Below, piece after piece: positions 42,882 to 51,945 of a stretch of 64,000 bases of DNA. This DNA comes from Paenibacillus peoriae KCTC 3763 (lineage in GTDB: Bacteria; Bacillota; Bacilli; Paenibacillales; Paenibacillaceae). The stretch spans positions 682,001 through 746,000 of the forward strand of contig NZ_AGFX01000011.1 of assembly GCF_000236805.1 (NCBI RefSeq), read 5' to 3'. Position 1 is the first letter of the stretch. Each line of letters begins with the position of its first letter. The position numbers and the translations under genes were made by a program. The notes under the pieces were generated by a model. The model made no database searches. It was not told the origin of the DNA and worked only from the letters and a program-made list of their open reading frames with translations.

Positions 42882-43535
42882 ATGAAATCTGAAAAAATTT
42901 CAGAGGCAGTTGTACGGAGGTTACCCGTATATTTACGCTATCTGAATGCACTGAACAAAAGGGAAGTGGCTACGGTCTCTTCCCAGGATCTGGGACAAAG
43001 GCTGAATTTGAATCCAGCCCAAATCCGCAAGGATCTCGCATACTTTGGAGATTTTGGCCGAAAGGGTATCGGCTATGATGTTACCTATCTTATTGAAAAA
43101 ATACGTCATATCCTGAAAATTGACCAGCAAATCAACGTTGCATTGGTCGGAGCAGGTAATCTGGGTCAAGCCCTCTCGAATTATAATGCTTACTTAAAAG
43201 ACAATATGAAAATTGTAGCCGTATTTGATGCGGTTCCAGAGAAGACCGGAACGATGATCAATACGCTGGTCGTTCAGCCAATGGATCAATTGGAAGCGAC
43301 TGTGAAAGAAAAAAATATTCGGATCGGGATTATTACTGTACCGGATTTCGAAGCGCAGCAAGTGGCCGACAAGCTGATTGAGTGTGGTATTGAAGCGATC
43401 TTGAATTTTGCACCGATCATTCTGAAGACCCCGGACAACATCCGGGTACACTCCACAGATTTTACAACCGATTTGCTAAGCTTGGCTTATTATTTAGAGG
43501 ATGGAAAGGAAGAATCGCAACATGACAGTGAATAA
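42882..43535 (+). CDS. rex: Redox-sensing transcriptional repressor Rex
   Basis: NADH/NAD-sensing repressor of fermentation and respiration genes. N-terminal winged helix (AVVRRLPVYLRYLNALNKRE, LGQRLNLNPAQIRKDLAYFG) and Rossmann domain with VALVGAGNLGQALSNYNAYL (about residues 86-105). Length 217 is normal. Start ATG 42882 follows GGGGGAG. It overlaps the downstream deaminase gene by 14 bases. A Rex operator was looked for upstream of ackA and the dehydrogenases but none was identified with confidence. Confidence 0.97.
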   Translation: MKSEKISEAVVRRLPVYLRYLNALNKREVATVSSQDLGQRLNLNPAQIRKDLAYFGDFGRKGIGYDVTYLIEKIRHILKIDQQINVALVGAGNLGQALSNYNAYLKDNMKIVAVFDAVPEKTGTMINTLVVQPMDQLEATVKEKNIRIGIITVPDFEAQQVADKLIECGIEAILNFAPIILKTPDNIRVHSTDFTTDLLSLAYYLEDGKEESQHDSE

Positions 43536-44823
43536 ATGGATGATTAAAAACGGCTCTTTTGCCGTAAACGGACCTGAGGCCGGGGTGATCCATGGCTATA
43601 TGATTGTGGAGGATAGCCGGATTACCTACATTGGCGAGACTTTGCCTGCAGGAGAGGAAGACACGGAAGCGTTTGACGGTAAAGGCTTGCTCTTTTTACC
43701 AGGTCTGATTAATACGCATGGTCATGCGGCGATGTCACTGCTGCGTGGGTATGGTGATGATTTGGCACTTCAAGTATGGCTTCAGGAGAAAATGTGGCCG
43801 ATGGAAGCCAAATTTACATCTTCAGATGTATACTGGGGTACTTCCTTGTCTGTGCTGGAAATGCTGAAAGGCGGTACGACGACCTTCCTGGATATGTACG
43901 ATCATATGGATGAGGTGGCTCGTGTGGCTGAAGAATCAGGCATTCGTGCGAGTCTGATGCGTGGAGCGATTGGATTATGCTCAGAGGAGGAGCAGCGAAT
44001 CAAGCTGGCTGAGGCTGTGACTTTTGCACGTAACTGGCATGGCAAGGCAGAGGGTCGCATTACAACAATGATGTCTCCGCATGCGCCATACACATGTCCG
44101 CCTGCATTTATTGAAAAATTTGTACAGGCTGCGCATGATTTGGATTTACCGCTGCACACCCACATGTCCGAGACTATTGCCGAAGTTGAGCAAAACGTAC
44201 GTGATTATGGCTTGCGTCCAGTTGCACATTTGGATAAGCTCGGCTTTTTCTCCCGTCCTTCGCTTGTTGCCCATGGTGTGCATTTGAACGACGAGGAAAT
44301 AGCCTTGCTGGCAGAACGTGGTGTAGCGGTTTCCCATAATCCGGGCAGCAATCTGAAGCTGGCAAGTGGTGTAGCAAGAGTACCTGAGTTGCTGCGTGCA
44401 GGGGTTACCGTTTCTCTCGGTACGGATGGTCCTGCCAGCAATAATAATCTGGATATGTTTGAGGAAATGCGCCTGGCTGCGCTCATTCATAAGGGAGTAT
44501 CCGGTGATCCTACGGCGGTTCCTGCGAATGAAGCACTGCGTCTGGCAACCGAGTACGGCGCAAAGTCGATTGGTTTAAAAGAGGTGGGTGTGCTGGCAGC
44601 AGGCAACAAGGCTGACTTTATCGCGTTGGATCTGAATCAGGCTCATTTCCTGCCGCGTACGGACCTTATTTCCCATGCTGTATACTCTGCAAGTGCCAAG
44701 GATGTGGCCCATGTGTGGGTAGACGGTCGTCAGGTCGTGAAAAACGGTGAGTGCCTGACGATGGACGAGGAACGCATCAAACATGAGGCACAAGCCGCCT
44801 TTGAAGGGCTGCTGTCGCGCTAA
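43522..44823 (+). CDS. mtaD: Methylthioadenosine / S-adenosylhomocysteine deaminase
   Basis: Zinc amidohydrolase of 433 residues. Metal-binding segments in order: LINTHGHAAMSLLRGYGDDL (about residues 61-80), SPHAPYTCPP, LPLHTHMSETIAEVEQ (about 210-225), LVAHGVHLND and VSLGTDGPASNNNLDMFEEM (about 300-319). These match MtaD-type deaminases that turn MTA or SAH into the inosine forms; precise substrate is uncertain. Start ATG 43522 follows GGAAAGGAAG inside the rex tail. Methionine salvage genes mtnW, mtnX and mtnB are at the other end of the window. Confidence 0.9.
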   Translation: MTVNKWMIKNGSFAVNGPEAGVIHGYMIVEDSRITYIGETLPAGEEDTEAFDGKGLLFLPGLINTHGHAAMSLLRGYGDDLALQVWLQEKMWPMEAKFTSSDVYWGTSLSVLEMLKGGTTTFLDMYDHMDEVARVAEESGIRASLMRGAIGLCSEEEQRIKLAEAVTFARNWHGKAEGRITTMMSPHAPYTCPPAFIEKFVQAAHDLDLPLHTHMSETIAEVEQNVRDYGLRPVAHLDKLGFFSRPSLVAHGVHLNDEEIALLAERGVAVSHNPGSNLKLASGVARVPELLRAGVTVSLGTDGPASNNNLDMFEEMRLAALIHKGVSGDPTAVPANEALRLATEYGAKSIGLKEVGVLAAGNKADFIALDLNQAHFLPRTDLISHAVYSASAKDVAHVWVDGRQVVKNGECLTMDEERIKHEAQAAFEGLLSR

Positions 44824-44861
44824 TTCAGGTGTCACATCCCCTTAGAGAGGAAGCACAGGTT

Positions 44862-45386
44862 TTGAAAAATAAGAAAAAATGGATAGCGGTCGCTATTTTG
44901 GGCGTGATACTGATCCTGGTCAGCATGTTCTGGTATTATTCTTATGTTACGCAAGACCAGGTGGCCGAGAGAAATGCCGCTATCATAAAGGCCAAGCAAT
45001 CGGGTGGTCTGGTCAGCACGACTCGTACATGGAAGTCAGTATGGAGCCAGATATATTGGGTAGTTCAAGGGAAAAATGCCCAAAATGAAAATATAATGGT
45101 GTGGGTTCCCTTTCAAAAAGTGGAGGGGCAGCCTAATGTACCTGCCGCAGATAATAGTGGTGTTCATACCGAGCTATTGAAAAACGGAGTCGACGAGGAG
45201 AAAATGACGGCAATTATTCAGCAGCAACTTCCAGATGCAGAGATCGTGAGCCTCCAGCCAAGTGTGTTCAATGGCGAATATGTGTGGCAGCTGTTTTACA
45301 ATGATGGAAGCTATCATAACTATACCTTTTACCGTTTTTCAGATGGGGGATCGACGGGGGTAAAGTATACTTTGCCTAATTACTAG
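44862..45386 (+). CDS. ypmB: YpmB-like membrane-anchored protein (DUF5590)
   Basis: A 174-residue protein with one N-terminal membrane anchor (WIAVAILGVILILVSMFWYY, about residues 7-26) and an extracytoplasmic domain containing TRTWKSVWSQIYWVVQGKNA and a repeat-like C-terminus (YVWQLFYNDGSYHNYTFYRF). It resembles YpmB of B. subtilis, whose gene likewise follows dinG. Start is TTG 44862, behind AGAGAGGAAG; no ATG is available. Function unknown. The aspB gene that follows ypmB in Bacillus is missing. Confidence 0.8.
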   Translation: MKNKKKWIAVAILGVILILVSMFWYYSYVTQDQVAERNAAIIKAKQSGGLVSTTRTWKSVWSQIYWVVQGKNAQNENIMVWVPFQKVEGQPNVPAADNSGVHTELLKNGVDEEKMTAIIQQQLPDAEIVSLQPSVFNGEYVWQLFYNDGSYHNYTFYRFSDGGSTGVKYTLPNY

Positions 45387-45393
45387 AGTGATG

Positions 45394-45604
45394 TGGGAGT
45401 GGCTGGTGGTGGTTTGGAAGGTTAGGTGGGTTAGGCGGGTTTGAAGCGCTGCGTAGTCCATTTGATCTTACGATCGCTGTTGCTACGGGATTCTTTATTA
45501 TATTAAATATTTCAAGGTAAGAATCCCCTAGCAAAGGCGAACGCTCCGCTTCTTCAGATTCAAATGGCCCACTCCGCTGGCTGATCGCCAAGGAGTCACT
45601 CCAA
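45394..45604 (+). repeat. Structured dispersed repeat, copy 2
   Basis: Same orientation as copy 1. Outer arms GGAGTGGCT (45396-45404) and AGTCACTCC (45594-45602); middle arms CCATTTGA (45458-45465) and TCAAATGG (45560-45567); inner arms TTGCTACGGGATTCTT (45480-45495) and AAGAATCCCCTAGCAA (45519-45534), 15 of 16 paired. The inner and outer arms differ from copy 1 yet stay complementary. Conserved blocks ATCTTACGATCGCTG and GGCGAACGCTCCGCTTCT are kept. The region 45605-45809 beyond it shows nothing recognisable. Confidence 0.88.
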
Positions 45605-45809
45605 ACACCAGGGAGATGAGGTAGGAGGGAACGGGCGCCGCGCTGCGCTTGTCTCCGTTTTAGGTTTTACATTAGTCAGTCTTGTCCCCGGATTTCTCCT
45701 CTGACATATGCTCTAGGGGCTATGGCGATGGAAAGCACCATCCTGCTGCGGAGTAGCGCAAAAGGTAACTTTTAAACTCAGTTTATATAGCTTGGGATGA
45801 TTGAAAGTT

Positions 45810-45853
45810 AAAAAAAGACGTAAATGCGATTTAATTCGTGTTTACGTCTTTTT
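45810..45853. terminator. Bidirectional terminator palindrome, left of the dehydrogenase gene
   Basis: GACGTAAATGCGAT (45817-45830) and ATTCGTGTTTACGTC (45834-45848) pair, with A-run before and T-run after, so it can end transcripts from either side. It lies 10 bases after the minus-strand ORF at 45858-46010. A 28-of-32 identical palindrome is at 47069-47100. Confidence 0.85.
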
Positions 45854-45857
45854 GGTT

Positions 45858-46010
45858 TTATGTTTGATTCGTATTTATCATAGCATGATTATTTGAGTAT
45901 AAATCCGTATCCGCCTGCGCAGTGCCTTCAAATGTAATTTTATAAGTTTGGATTTCATGTTTTTCAATTACCTTAAAGAGGCTAAATATGAAGTCTATTA
46001 CATATATCAT
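45858..46010 (-). CDS. Possible 50-residue protein of unknown function
   Basis: Minus-strand frame with ATG 46010 and stop at 45858-45860, reading MIYVIDFIFSLFKVIEKHEI, then QTYKITFEGTAQADTDLYSN and NHAMINTNQT. The N-terminus is hydrophobic and the rest polar, with protein-like composition. An AGGA box lies about 11 bases before the start, and a strong terminator follows directly, which supports transcription in this direction. It could be a complete small protein or the surviving tail of a larger gene. No family recognised. Confidence 0.4.
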   Translation of the reverse strand: MIYVIDFIFSLFKVIEKHEIQTYKITFEGTAQADTDLYSNNHAMINTNQT

Positions 46011-46088
46011 AATAATTTTTTCCTAAAAATGGTTTAATTTTAGGTGCGGACTAACGTAACCCATAATTTTGTGGCTATGTTATCATGA

Positions 46089-46901
<813 letters not shown>

Positions 46902-47066
46902 AGGCTATGTTATTAGCGATGAGGTAATAAATCTCTTATAAATGCAGTGCAGGTGCTGTTTGCAAATTCTTATTATAGCCAAGCTGCTTATAGGAGTATG
47001 AGTACCTGAAAGAACGCAAAGAAAGCCAGAATAGTGAAATAAATATAGACATCAGAAGTAAAATAA

Positions 47067-47105
47067 AAGACGTAAATACGATGAAATTCGTATTTACGTC
47101 TTTTT
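47067..47105. terminator. Terminator palindrome, right of the dehydrogenase gene
   Basis: GACGTAAATACGAT (47069-47082) and ATTCGTATTTACGTC (47086-47100) pair perfectly around a short loop, followed by TTTTT. It lies 165 bases after the dehydrogenase stop and is almost the same as 45817-45848. Nothing else was recognised in 46902-47066. Confidence 0.85.
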
Positions 47106-47173
47106 AACTAGCAACACACGCGAAGCTCGGCTGAAAGCCAGCGAAGCATCTTTACCTACCCAACCTCTCTCCT

Positions 47174-47403
47174 AAGGCAAAATTCATTTTTATGGCGGGC
47201 AGCAGCGGAGTGGAGGATTTGAATCTGGAGAAGCGGAGCGTTCGCCTAAAAGCTTTCTGTAAGAAAGCTCGCTTCGGAAGCATATACTGCCGCCGGATTT
47301 TCCCTATAAGAATCTAATCGAAAAAATCCGGCGGCAACAGCGATCGTAAGATCAAATCCTACACGTAGCGCCTCCCCCCACCCATAACCAATGATTTTGC
47401 CCA
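47174..47403 (-). repeat. Structured dispersed repeat, copy 3 (inverted)
   Basis: Opposite orientation to copies 1 and 2. Outer arms GGCAAAAT (47176-47183) and ATTTTGCC (47394-47401); middle arms GGATTTGA (47215-47222) and TCAAATCC (47352-47359), a double compensatory change against CCATTTGA/TCAAATGG; inner arms TGCCGCCGGATTTT near 47288-47301 and AAAATCCGGCGGCA near 47323-47336. It has an insertion of about 40 bases (47248-47287) containing two extra small hairpins. Confidence 0.88.
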
Positions 47404-47422
47404 ACCCCAACTCCTCCACACA

Positions 47423-47452
47423 TTGCCTTCGATATTCGATATACGATATGAT
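47423..47452 (+). promoter_or_regulatory. Possible promoter of the FtsH-like operon
   Basis: TTGCCT (47423-47428), 18-base spacer, TATGAT (47447-47452), about 140 bases before the first gene. The stretch is also rich in ATATCGATA-like repeats, so the exact boxes are uncertain. Confidence 0.5.
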
Positions 47453-47590
47453 ATACTATATTTCTGAGTGATAGACAAATATGATAGATAAAGGCTTGCT
47501 GATTGCTGCAAGCTTAAGATCATAAGTCTGGTTGTTGTTGACATTCGTCCCGTTTCTTCTTTGTTTTACATTTTGAGAGGAGGATGTTAT

Positions 47591-48124
47591 TTGAAATTGC
47601 GTGCAGTTCCTATCGTTGTTGCGGCAGTTTTGGCAGCATCGCTGCTGTTTGGAGGATGGTTCATTTACCGTCAGGTAACAATGCAATCTCCTTTGGAAAC
47701 ATTGGTTTCTCAATATCCCGGCGTGACAAGCGCTCAAATAGATATTAAACCGGAAGAGGTTGTATTGAAACTGGATCTCAAGCCACAGGCAGATGTGGCC
47801 GGATTGGTCAATGTAGTTAAGCAAAAAGGACAGTCCATCATTGGCAGTCGCACCATTAAGCTGGACATTGCAGATCATTCCAATTCATCACTGAATCAAT
47901 GGTGGTCTGAGGCTATGTTTCCAGTAGCGGAAGCGATGGAAAATAAAAAATATACTCAAATTTCATCTACTGTTGAGCAGATGAAAAAGAAAAAGACGGG
48001 TATTCAGGCTGATACCGATATGGATTCGAACAATGTCTATATCCGGCTCAGCGAAGGTAAAGCGACCAAATTTATCGTTTTGCCACGTCAATCTCAGCAA
48101 ATGGGGGTATGGCCTAATGCCTAG
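47591..48124 (+). CDS. Membrane-anchored protein, partner of the FtsH-like protease
   Basis: Not recognised as a named family. The 177-residue protein has an N-terminal membrane helix (VPIVVAAVLAASLLFGGWFI, about residues 5-24) and an extracytoplasmic domain with SQYPGVTSAQIDIKPEEVVL and a Lys-rich amphipathic part (SSTVEQMKKKKTGIQADTDM). Start is TTG 47591, behind GAGGAGGATG; the upstream frame start at 47561 lacks support. It overlaps the FtsH-like gene by 8 bases, so the two proteins are probably made together. It might supply the outside domain that the protease lacks. Confidence 0.75.
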   Translation: MKLRAVPIVVAAVLAASLLFGGWFIYRQVTMQSPLETLVSQYPGVTSAQIDIKPEEVVLKLDLKPQADVAGLVNVVKQKGQSIIGSRTIKLDIADHSNSSLNQWWSEAMFPVAEAMENKKYTQISSTVEQMKKKKTGIQADTDMDSNNVYIRLSEGKATKFIVLPRQSQQMGVWPNA

Positions 48125-49619
48125 ATGGATCAAGGAAGCACTCATCGGCATTGTGCCGGTAACCATCATATTTCTTATCTTTGTCGGGGTGAATATTATC
48201 CCTCTCCTGATCACGGGCATCATGCTCGGCGGTTTGTTAATGCTCATGCACGCGCGCGGCGGTTTGGCTGTCGGTGCCGGGCAAGAGCGTAAACGTAAAA
48301 AGAATGGCCCGGACAAGCTGACCTTTGAGGAGATCGGCGGGCAAGAAAGCGCCAAGCAGGAGCTGCGCGAGGCCATGGACTTTTTGAATCGACATGATGA
48401 AATTTCAAAATTTGGCATCCGTCCGATAAAAGGCATTTTGCTTACAGGCCCTCCGGGAACCGGAAAAACGCTGATGGCAAAGGCAGCCGCACATTATACC
48501 AATTCTATATTTGTTGCTGCTTCAGGTAGTGAGTTTGTTGAAATGTACGTTGGTGTGGGTGCAGGTCGTGTCCGTGAGCTGTTTCGGGAGGCACGTACAC
48601 GTGCCGCCAAGGAAAAGAAGGAAAATGCGATTATTTTTATTGATGAGATCGATGTGATTGGCGGTAAGCGTGAGGGTGGACAGCAGCGTGAATATGATCA
48701 GACTTTGAATCAACTGCTGACAGAAATGGATGGCATATATTCAACGGATACTCCACGTATTTTGCTCATTGCGGCTACAAACCGTAAAGAAATGCTGGAT
48801 AGTGCCTTAACACGTCCAGGACGTTTTGACCGTCATATCCAGGTGGATTTGCCCGATAAAAAGGGTCGTCTTCATATTCTTGAGATCCATGCCAAAAATA
48901 AACCGATTCAGGAAGATACGAATCTGGACAAAATTGCTGAAGAATCCTATGGCTTTTCCGGTGCACAGCTGGAAAGCGTCATGAATGAAGCGGCCATCTA
49001 TGCAATGAGACAGGAAGAGAAGATGATTGCCCAGAAACATCTGTCGATGGCCATTGACAAGGTGATGATGGGCGAGAAAACGGACCGTGAATCGACGCTG
49101 GAAGAGAAAAAGCGTGTAGCCATTCATGAACTGGGACATGCTATTATGGCCGAAATCGTTCGTCCCGGCAGTGTGAGCCAGGTTGCGCTCAGCCCACGCG
49201 GGAAAGCGCTCGGCTATGTGCGGCACAATCCACAGCAAGAGCATTATCTCTACACCAAGCAGTTCCTGGAGGAGCAGATTATGATCTCCCTCGCCGGGGC
49301 TGTAGCAGAAGAAATGTACTATGGCGGTCGCAGTACAGGCTCAAGCAATGATTTTGAGCAGGCGCTGAATATCGTTCATACAATGATGACCTCCGGTTTG
49401 ACTTCACTTGGCATTATTAACATGGATATGGTAACCAAAGAAGAACTTATGCGGGAGAACAGCCAGATTATGGATGGACTGCATACCCGAACTTTAGAGC
49501 TGCTAGAGAAGCATCGTCCTGTGTTCGACAACTCTCTTGACATCCTGATGAAGGAAGAAACACTGTCTGGAGACCAATTTAGATGTCAATTTAGTGAAAA
49601 TGCCTTATTACCAGCATAA
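48117..49619 (+). CDS. FtsH-like AAA+ zinc metalloprotease without extracytoplasmic domain
   Basis: A 500-residue membrane AAA+ protease. Two adjacent N-terminal membrane helices (about residues 7-44) have no domain between them, unlike normal FtsH of 600-plus residues. Walker A GPPGTGKT (about 111-118), pore segment SEFVEMYVGVGAGRVRELF, Walker B IIFIDEIDVIGG, second region of homology RPGRFDRHIQVDLPD, and zinc motif HELGH (about 336-340) with the third ligand in SSNDFEQA are all intact. The pore loop has Tyr where standard FtsH has Phe. Start ATG 48117 follows GGGGGT. It is probably a specialised second FtsH; target unknown. Confidence 0.92.
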   Translation: MPRWIKEALIGIVPVTIIFLIFVGVNIIPLLITGIMLGGLLMLMHARGGLAVGAGQERKRKKNGPDKLTFEEIGGQESAKQELREAMDFLNRHDEISKFGIRPIKGILLTGPPGTGKTLMAKAAAHYTNSIFVAASGSEFVEMYVGVGAGRVRELFREARTRAAKEKKENAIIFIDEIDVIGGKREGGQQREYDQTLNQLLTEMDGIYSTDTPRILLIAATNRKEMLDSALTRPGRFDRHIQVDLPDKKGRLHILEIHAKNKPIQEDTNLDKIAEESYGFSGAQLESVMNEAAIYAMRQEEKMIAQKHLSMAIDKVMMGEKTDRESTLEEKKRVAIHELGHAIMAEIVRPGSVSQVALSPRGKALGYVRHNPQQEHYLYTKQFLEEQIMISLAGAVAEEMYYGGRSTGSSNDFEQALNIVHTMMTSGLTSLGIINMDMVTKEELMRENSQIMDGLHTRTLELLEKHRPVFDNSLDILMKEETLSGDQFRCQFSENALLPA

Positions 49620-49644
49620 TTTTTTGTGCTGGTTATTTTTTTTT
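49610..49644 (+). terminator. Intrinsic terminator of the FtsH-like gene
   Basis: ACCAGCA (49610-49616) pairs with TGCTGGT (49627-49633), followed by a long T-run from 49636. The left arm lies inside the last codons, so terminator and coding end overlap. Confidence 0.85.
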
Positions 49645-49755
49645 ACTTTTAGTCCGTGCTAAGATATTATTATCTATTGGAACATAAACATGTATTTTTC
49701 GACAAAGAAGGATACAATATATGAGAATGACCAGGAAAGGGTGGAATTAAGAAAC

Positions 49756-50628
49756 ATGCAATTTAAAAAAATCGGCGTCATCGGCGGCGGCACCATGGGC
49801 CAAGGTATTTCTGAAATGCTCGCGTCCAAAGGAATTGATGTGCTGTTGGTAGAGCAGACACCAGAGAAACTAGACTACGCCTACAATATGATTGAAACGA
49901 GTCTGGACAAACAGCTGGAAAAGTGGGCAATTACTCAAGCGGAGAAAAAATTGATTTTATCCCGCATAGAAAAAGTATCCCATTTGGCGGAGCTTGGCGG
50001 TTGTGATATGGTCATTGAGACCATTACAGAAAACCTGGACGAGAAGAAATCCGTTTTCCAAGAGCTGGATCATGTGTGTCCAAGCAACATTATTCTTGCA
50101 AGTAATACATCCACGCTGAGTCTGACCGAGCTTGCCAGCTCGACCAAGTATCCGGAGCGTGTGATTGGCATGCACTTTATTTATCCGGTATCCCGCATTG
50201 ATCTTGTAGAAATTATTCGTGGCTTGAAAACTTCGGACGATACGTTTGAAAACACTAAAATGTTTGTTGAAGAAGTAGTAGAGAAAAAAGGGGTTATGAT
50301 CTATGAATCCCCAGGCTTCGTAACAAGCCGTATCATTTGCTTGCTGATCAATGAAGCTGCACATGTGCTCCAAGAGGGTGTAGCTTCCGCTGAAGATATT
50401 GATGATGCTATGCGAATCGGCTACAGCTTCCAAAATGGTCCTTTGGAAATGGCTGACCGCTTTGGTCTGGATTCCGTTCTGGCCGCTCTGGAGCGGATGT
50501 TCCGCGAATTCGGCGAATTGAAATATCGTCCGTCCATCGTCCTGAAGAAAATGGTGCGTGCAGGGAATCTGGGCGTAAAATCGGGCGAAGGGTTCTTTAA
50601 GTACGACAAGGATGGTGACCGGATATGA
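49756..50628 (+). CDS. 3-hydroxyacyl-CoA dehydrogenase family protein
   Basis: NAD-dependent dehydrogenase of 290 residues related to 3-hydroxybutyryl-CoA dehydrogenase. Rossmann motif KKIGVIGGGTMGQGISEML (about residues 4-22), SNTSTLSLTELA, catalytic His in RVIGMHFIYPVSRIDLVEII (about 133-152), and C-terminal GPLEMADRFGLD and GVKSGEGFFKYDKDGDR. ATG 49756 is chosen although its ribosome site (GGGTGG) is far; GTG 49741 and ATG 49690 are alternatives. No thiolase or enoyl-CoA hydratase gene is near; it overlaps ackA by 4 bases, an unusual pairing. Confidence 0.92.
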   Translation: MQFKKIGVIGGGTMGQGISEMLASKGIDVLLVEQTPEKLDYAYNMIETSLDKQLEKWAITQAEKKLILSRIEKVSHLAELGGCDMVIETITENLDEKKSVFQELDHVCPSNIILASNTSTLSLTELASSTKYPERVIGMHFIYPVSRIDLVEIIRGLKTSDDTFENTKMFVEEVVEKKGVMIYESPGFVTSRIICLLINEAAHVLQEGVASAEDIDDAMRIGYSFQNGPLEMADRFGLDSVLAALERMFREFGELKYRPSIVLKKMVRAGNLGVKSGEGFFKYDKDGDRI

Positions 50629-51821
50629 AAATTCTCGTAATCAATGCAGGGAGTTCTTCCCTGAAATACCAACTGTATGATATGACGGATGAGTCCGTTC
50701 TGGCGAAAGGTCTGGTAGAGCGTATCGGTATGGACTCCTCCATCCTGACGCATAAGCCAACGGGCAAAGAAGAATATACTGAGGTTAGCGAAATTCTGGA
50801 GCATACCACAGCGGTTCGTAAAGTGCTCAATGCACTTACAGATGCGGAGCATGGTGTGATTTCCAGCGTTAGTGAAATTGAGGCTGTAGGTCATCGCGTG
50901 GTTCATGGAGGAGAAATCTTCAAGCAGTCAGCACTTATCACGCCTGAAGCAAAAAGTGAAATCCGTCGCTTGTTCGACCTTGCGCCACTGCATAACCCGC
51001 CTTCCATGATGGGGATTAGAGCCGCAGAAGCAAATATGCCGAATGTGCCGCAGACTGTAATATTTGATACCTCGTTCCACCAAACGATGCCTGAGAAAGC
51101 TTACATGTACGCCATTCCACGGGTGTTGTACAACAAGTACAAGGTACGTCGTTACGGTGCTCATGGTACTTCCCATGATTTTGTAAGTAAAGAAGCTGCC
51201 AAATTCCTGGGTCGTCCTCTGGAAGATTTGAAGATCATTACTTGTCATATCGGTAATGGCGGTAGTATAACAGCAGTTAAAGGCGGTCTGTCTGTAGATA
51301 CTTCCATGGGTATGACTCCATTGGAAGGACTTATGATGGGTACACGTAGTGGTGATTTGGACCCTGCAATCGTGCCTTATGTTATGAACAAAGAAGAATT
51401 GACTGTCAATGAAGTTAACTCCATGCTGAACAAGCACAGTGGACTTTTAGCGATTTCCGGTATCAGCAGTGATATGCGTGAAGTCACAGAAGGTATGGAA
51501 AAAGGCGACGCTAATTCTACATTGGCATTCGAAATGTATGAATACCGTCTGCGTAAATACATTGGCTCCTATGCTGCGGCCATGAACGGGGTAGACGTAA
51601 TTGTATTTACAGCAGGTGTAGGCGAGAATTCCGCTGTTCTGCGTAAGAGAGTGTTGGAGCAACTGACATTCCTCGGTATCGAGTTGGATGATTCACTGAA
51701 CGCTATTCGCTCTGGTGAGCCTCGTCGGATTACAACGGCAAATTCCAAGGTAGAAGTATTGGTGATTCCAACGAACGAAGAACTGGTTATTGCCCGTGAC
51801 ACGTTCCGTTTGGTACAATAA
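50625..51821 (+). CDS. ackA: Acetate kinase
   Basis: Makes ATP and acetate from acetyl phosphate. Motifs: KILVINAGSSSLKYQLYDM at the N-terminus, VGHRVVHGGEIFKQSALI (about residues 88-105), TSFHQTMPEKAYMYAIP, and ITCHIGNGGSITAVKGGLSV (about 205-224). The 398-residue length is normal. Start ATG 50625 overlaps the dehydrogenase stop. No pta gene is adjacent. Upstream rex could control it, but no operator was recognised. Confidence 0.98.
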   Translation: MKILVINAGSSSLKYQLYDMTDESVLAKGLVERIGMDSSILTHKPTGKEEYTEVSEILEHTTAVRKVLNALTDAEHGVISSVSEIEAVGHRVVHGGEIFKQSALITPEAKSEIRRLFDLAPLHNPPSMMGIRAAEANMPNVPQTVIFDTSFHQTMPEKAYMYAIPRVLYNKYKVRRYGAHGTSHDFVSKEAAKFLGRPLEDLKIITCHIGNGGSITAVKGGLSVDTSMGMTPLEGLMMGTRSGDLDPAIVPYVMNKEELTVNEVNSMLNKHSGLLAISGISSDMREVTEGMEKGDANSTLAFEMYEYRLRKYIGSYAAAMNGVDVIVFTAGVGENSAVLRKRVLEQLTFLGIELDDSLNAIRSGEPRRITTANSKVEVLVIPTNEELVIARDTFRLVQ

Positions 51822-51888
51822 TTTAGCAGAAATAAAATGAATTTTATACATACATATTTCAGCATGTATGTATTAACCAGTTGAGAAC

Positions 51889-51925
51889 AAACAGCCTGAC
51901 CCTAGGGAAGGGCTGTTTGATTTTT
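51889..51925 (+). terminator. Intrinsic terminator of ackA
   Basis: AAACAGCC (51889-51896) with GGCTGTTT (51911-51918), then GATTTTT. A second, T-less hairpin TACATACA/TGTATGTA lies just upstream at 51847-51872. Confidence 0.85.
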
Positions 51926-51945
51926 GGTTAAGAGGAGAGACGTTT

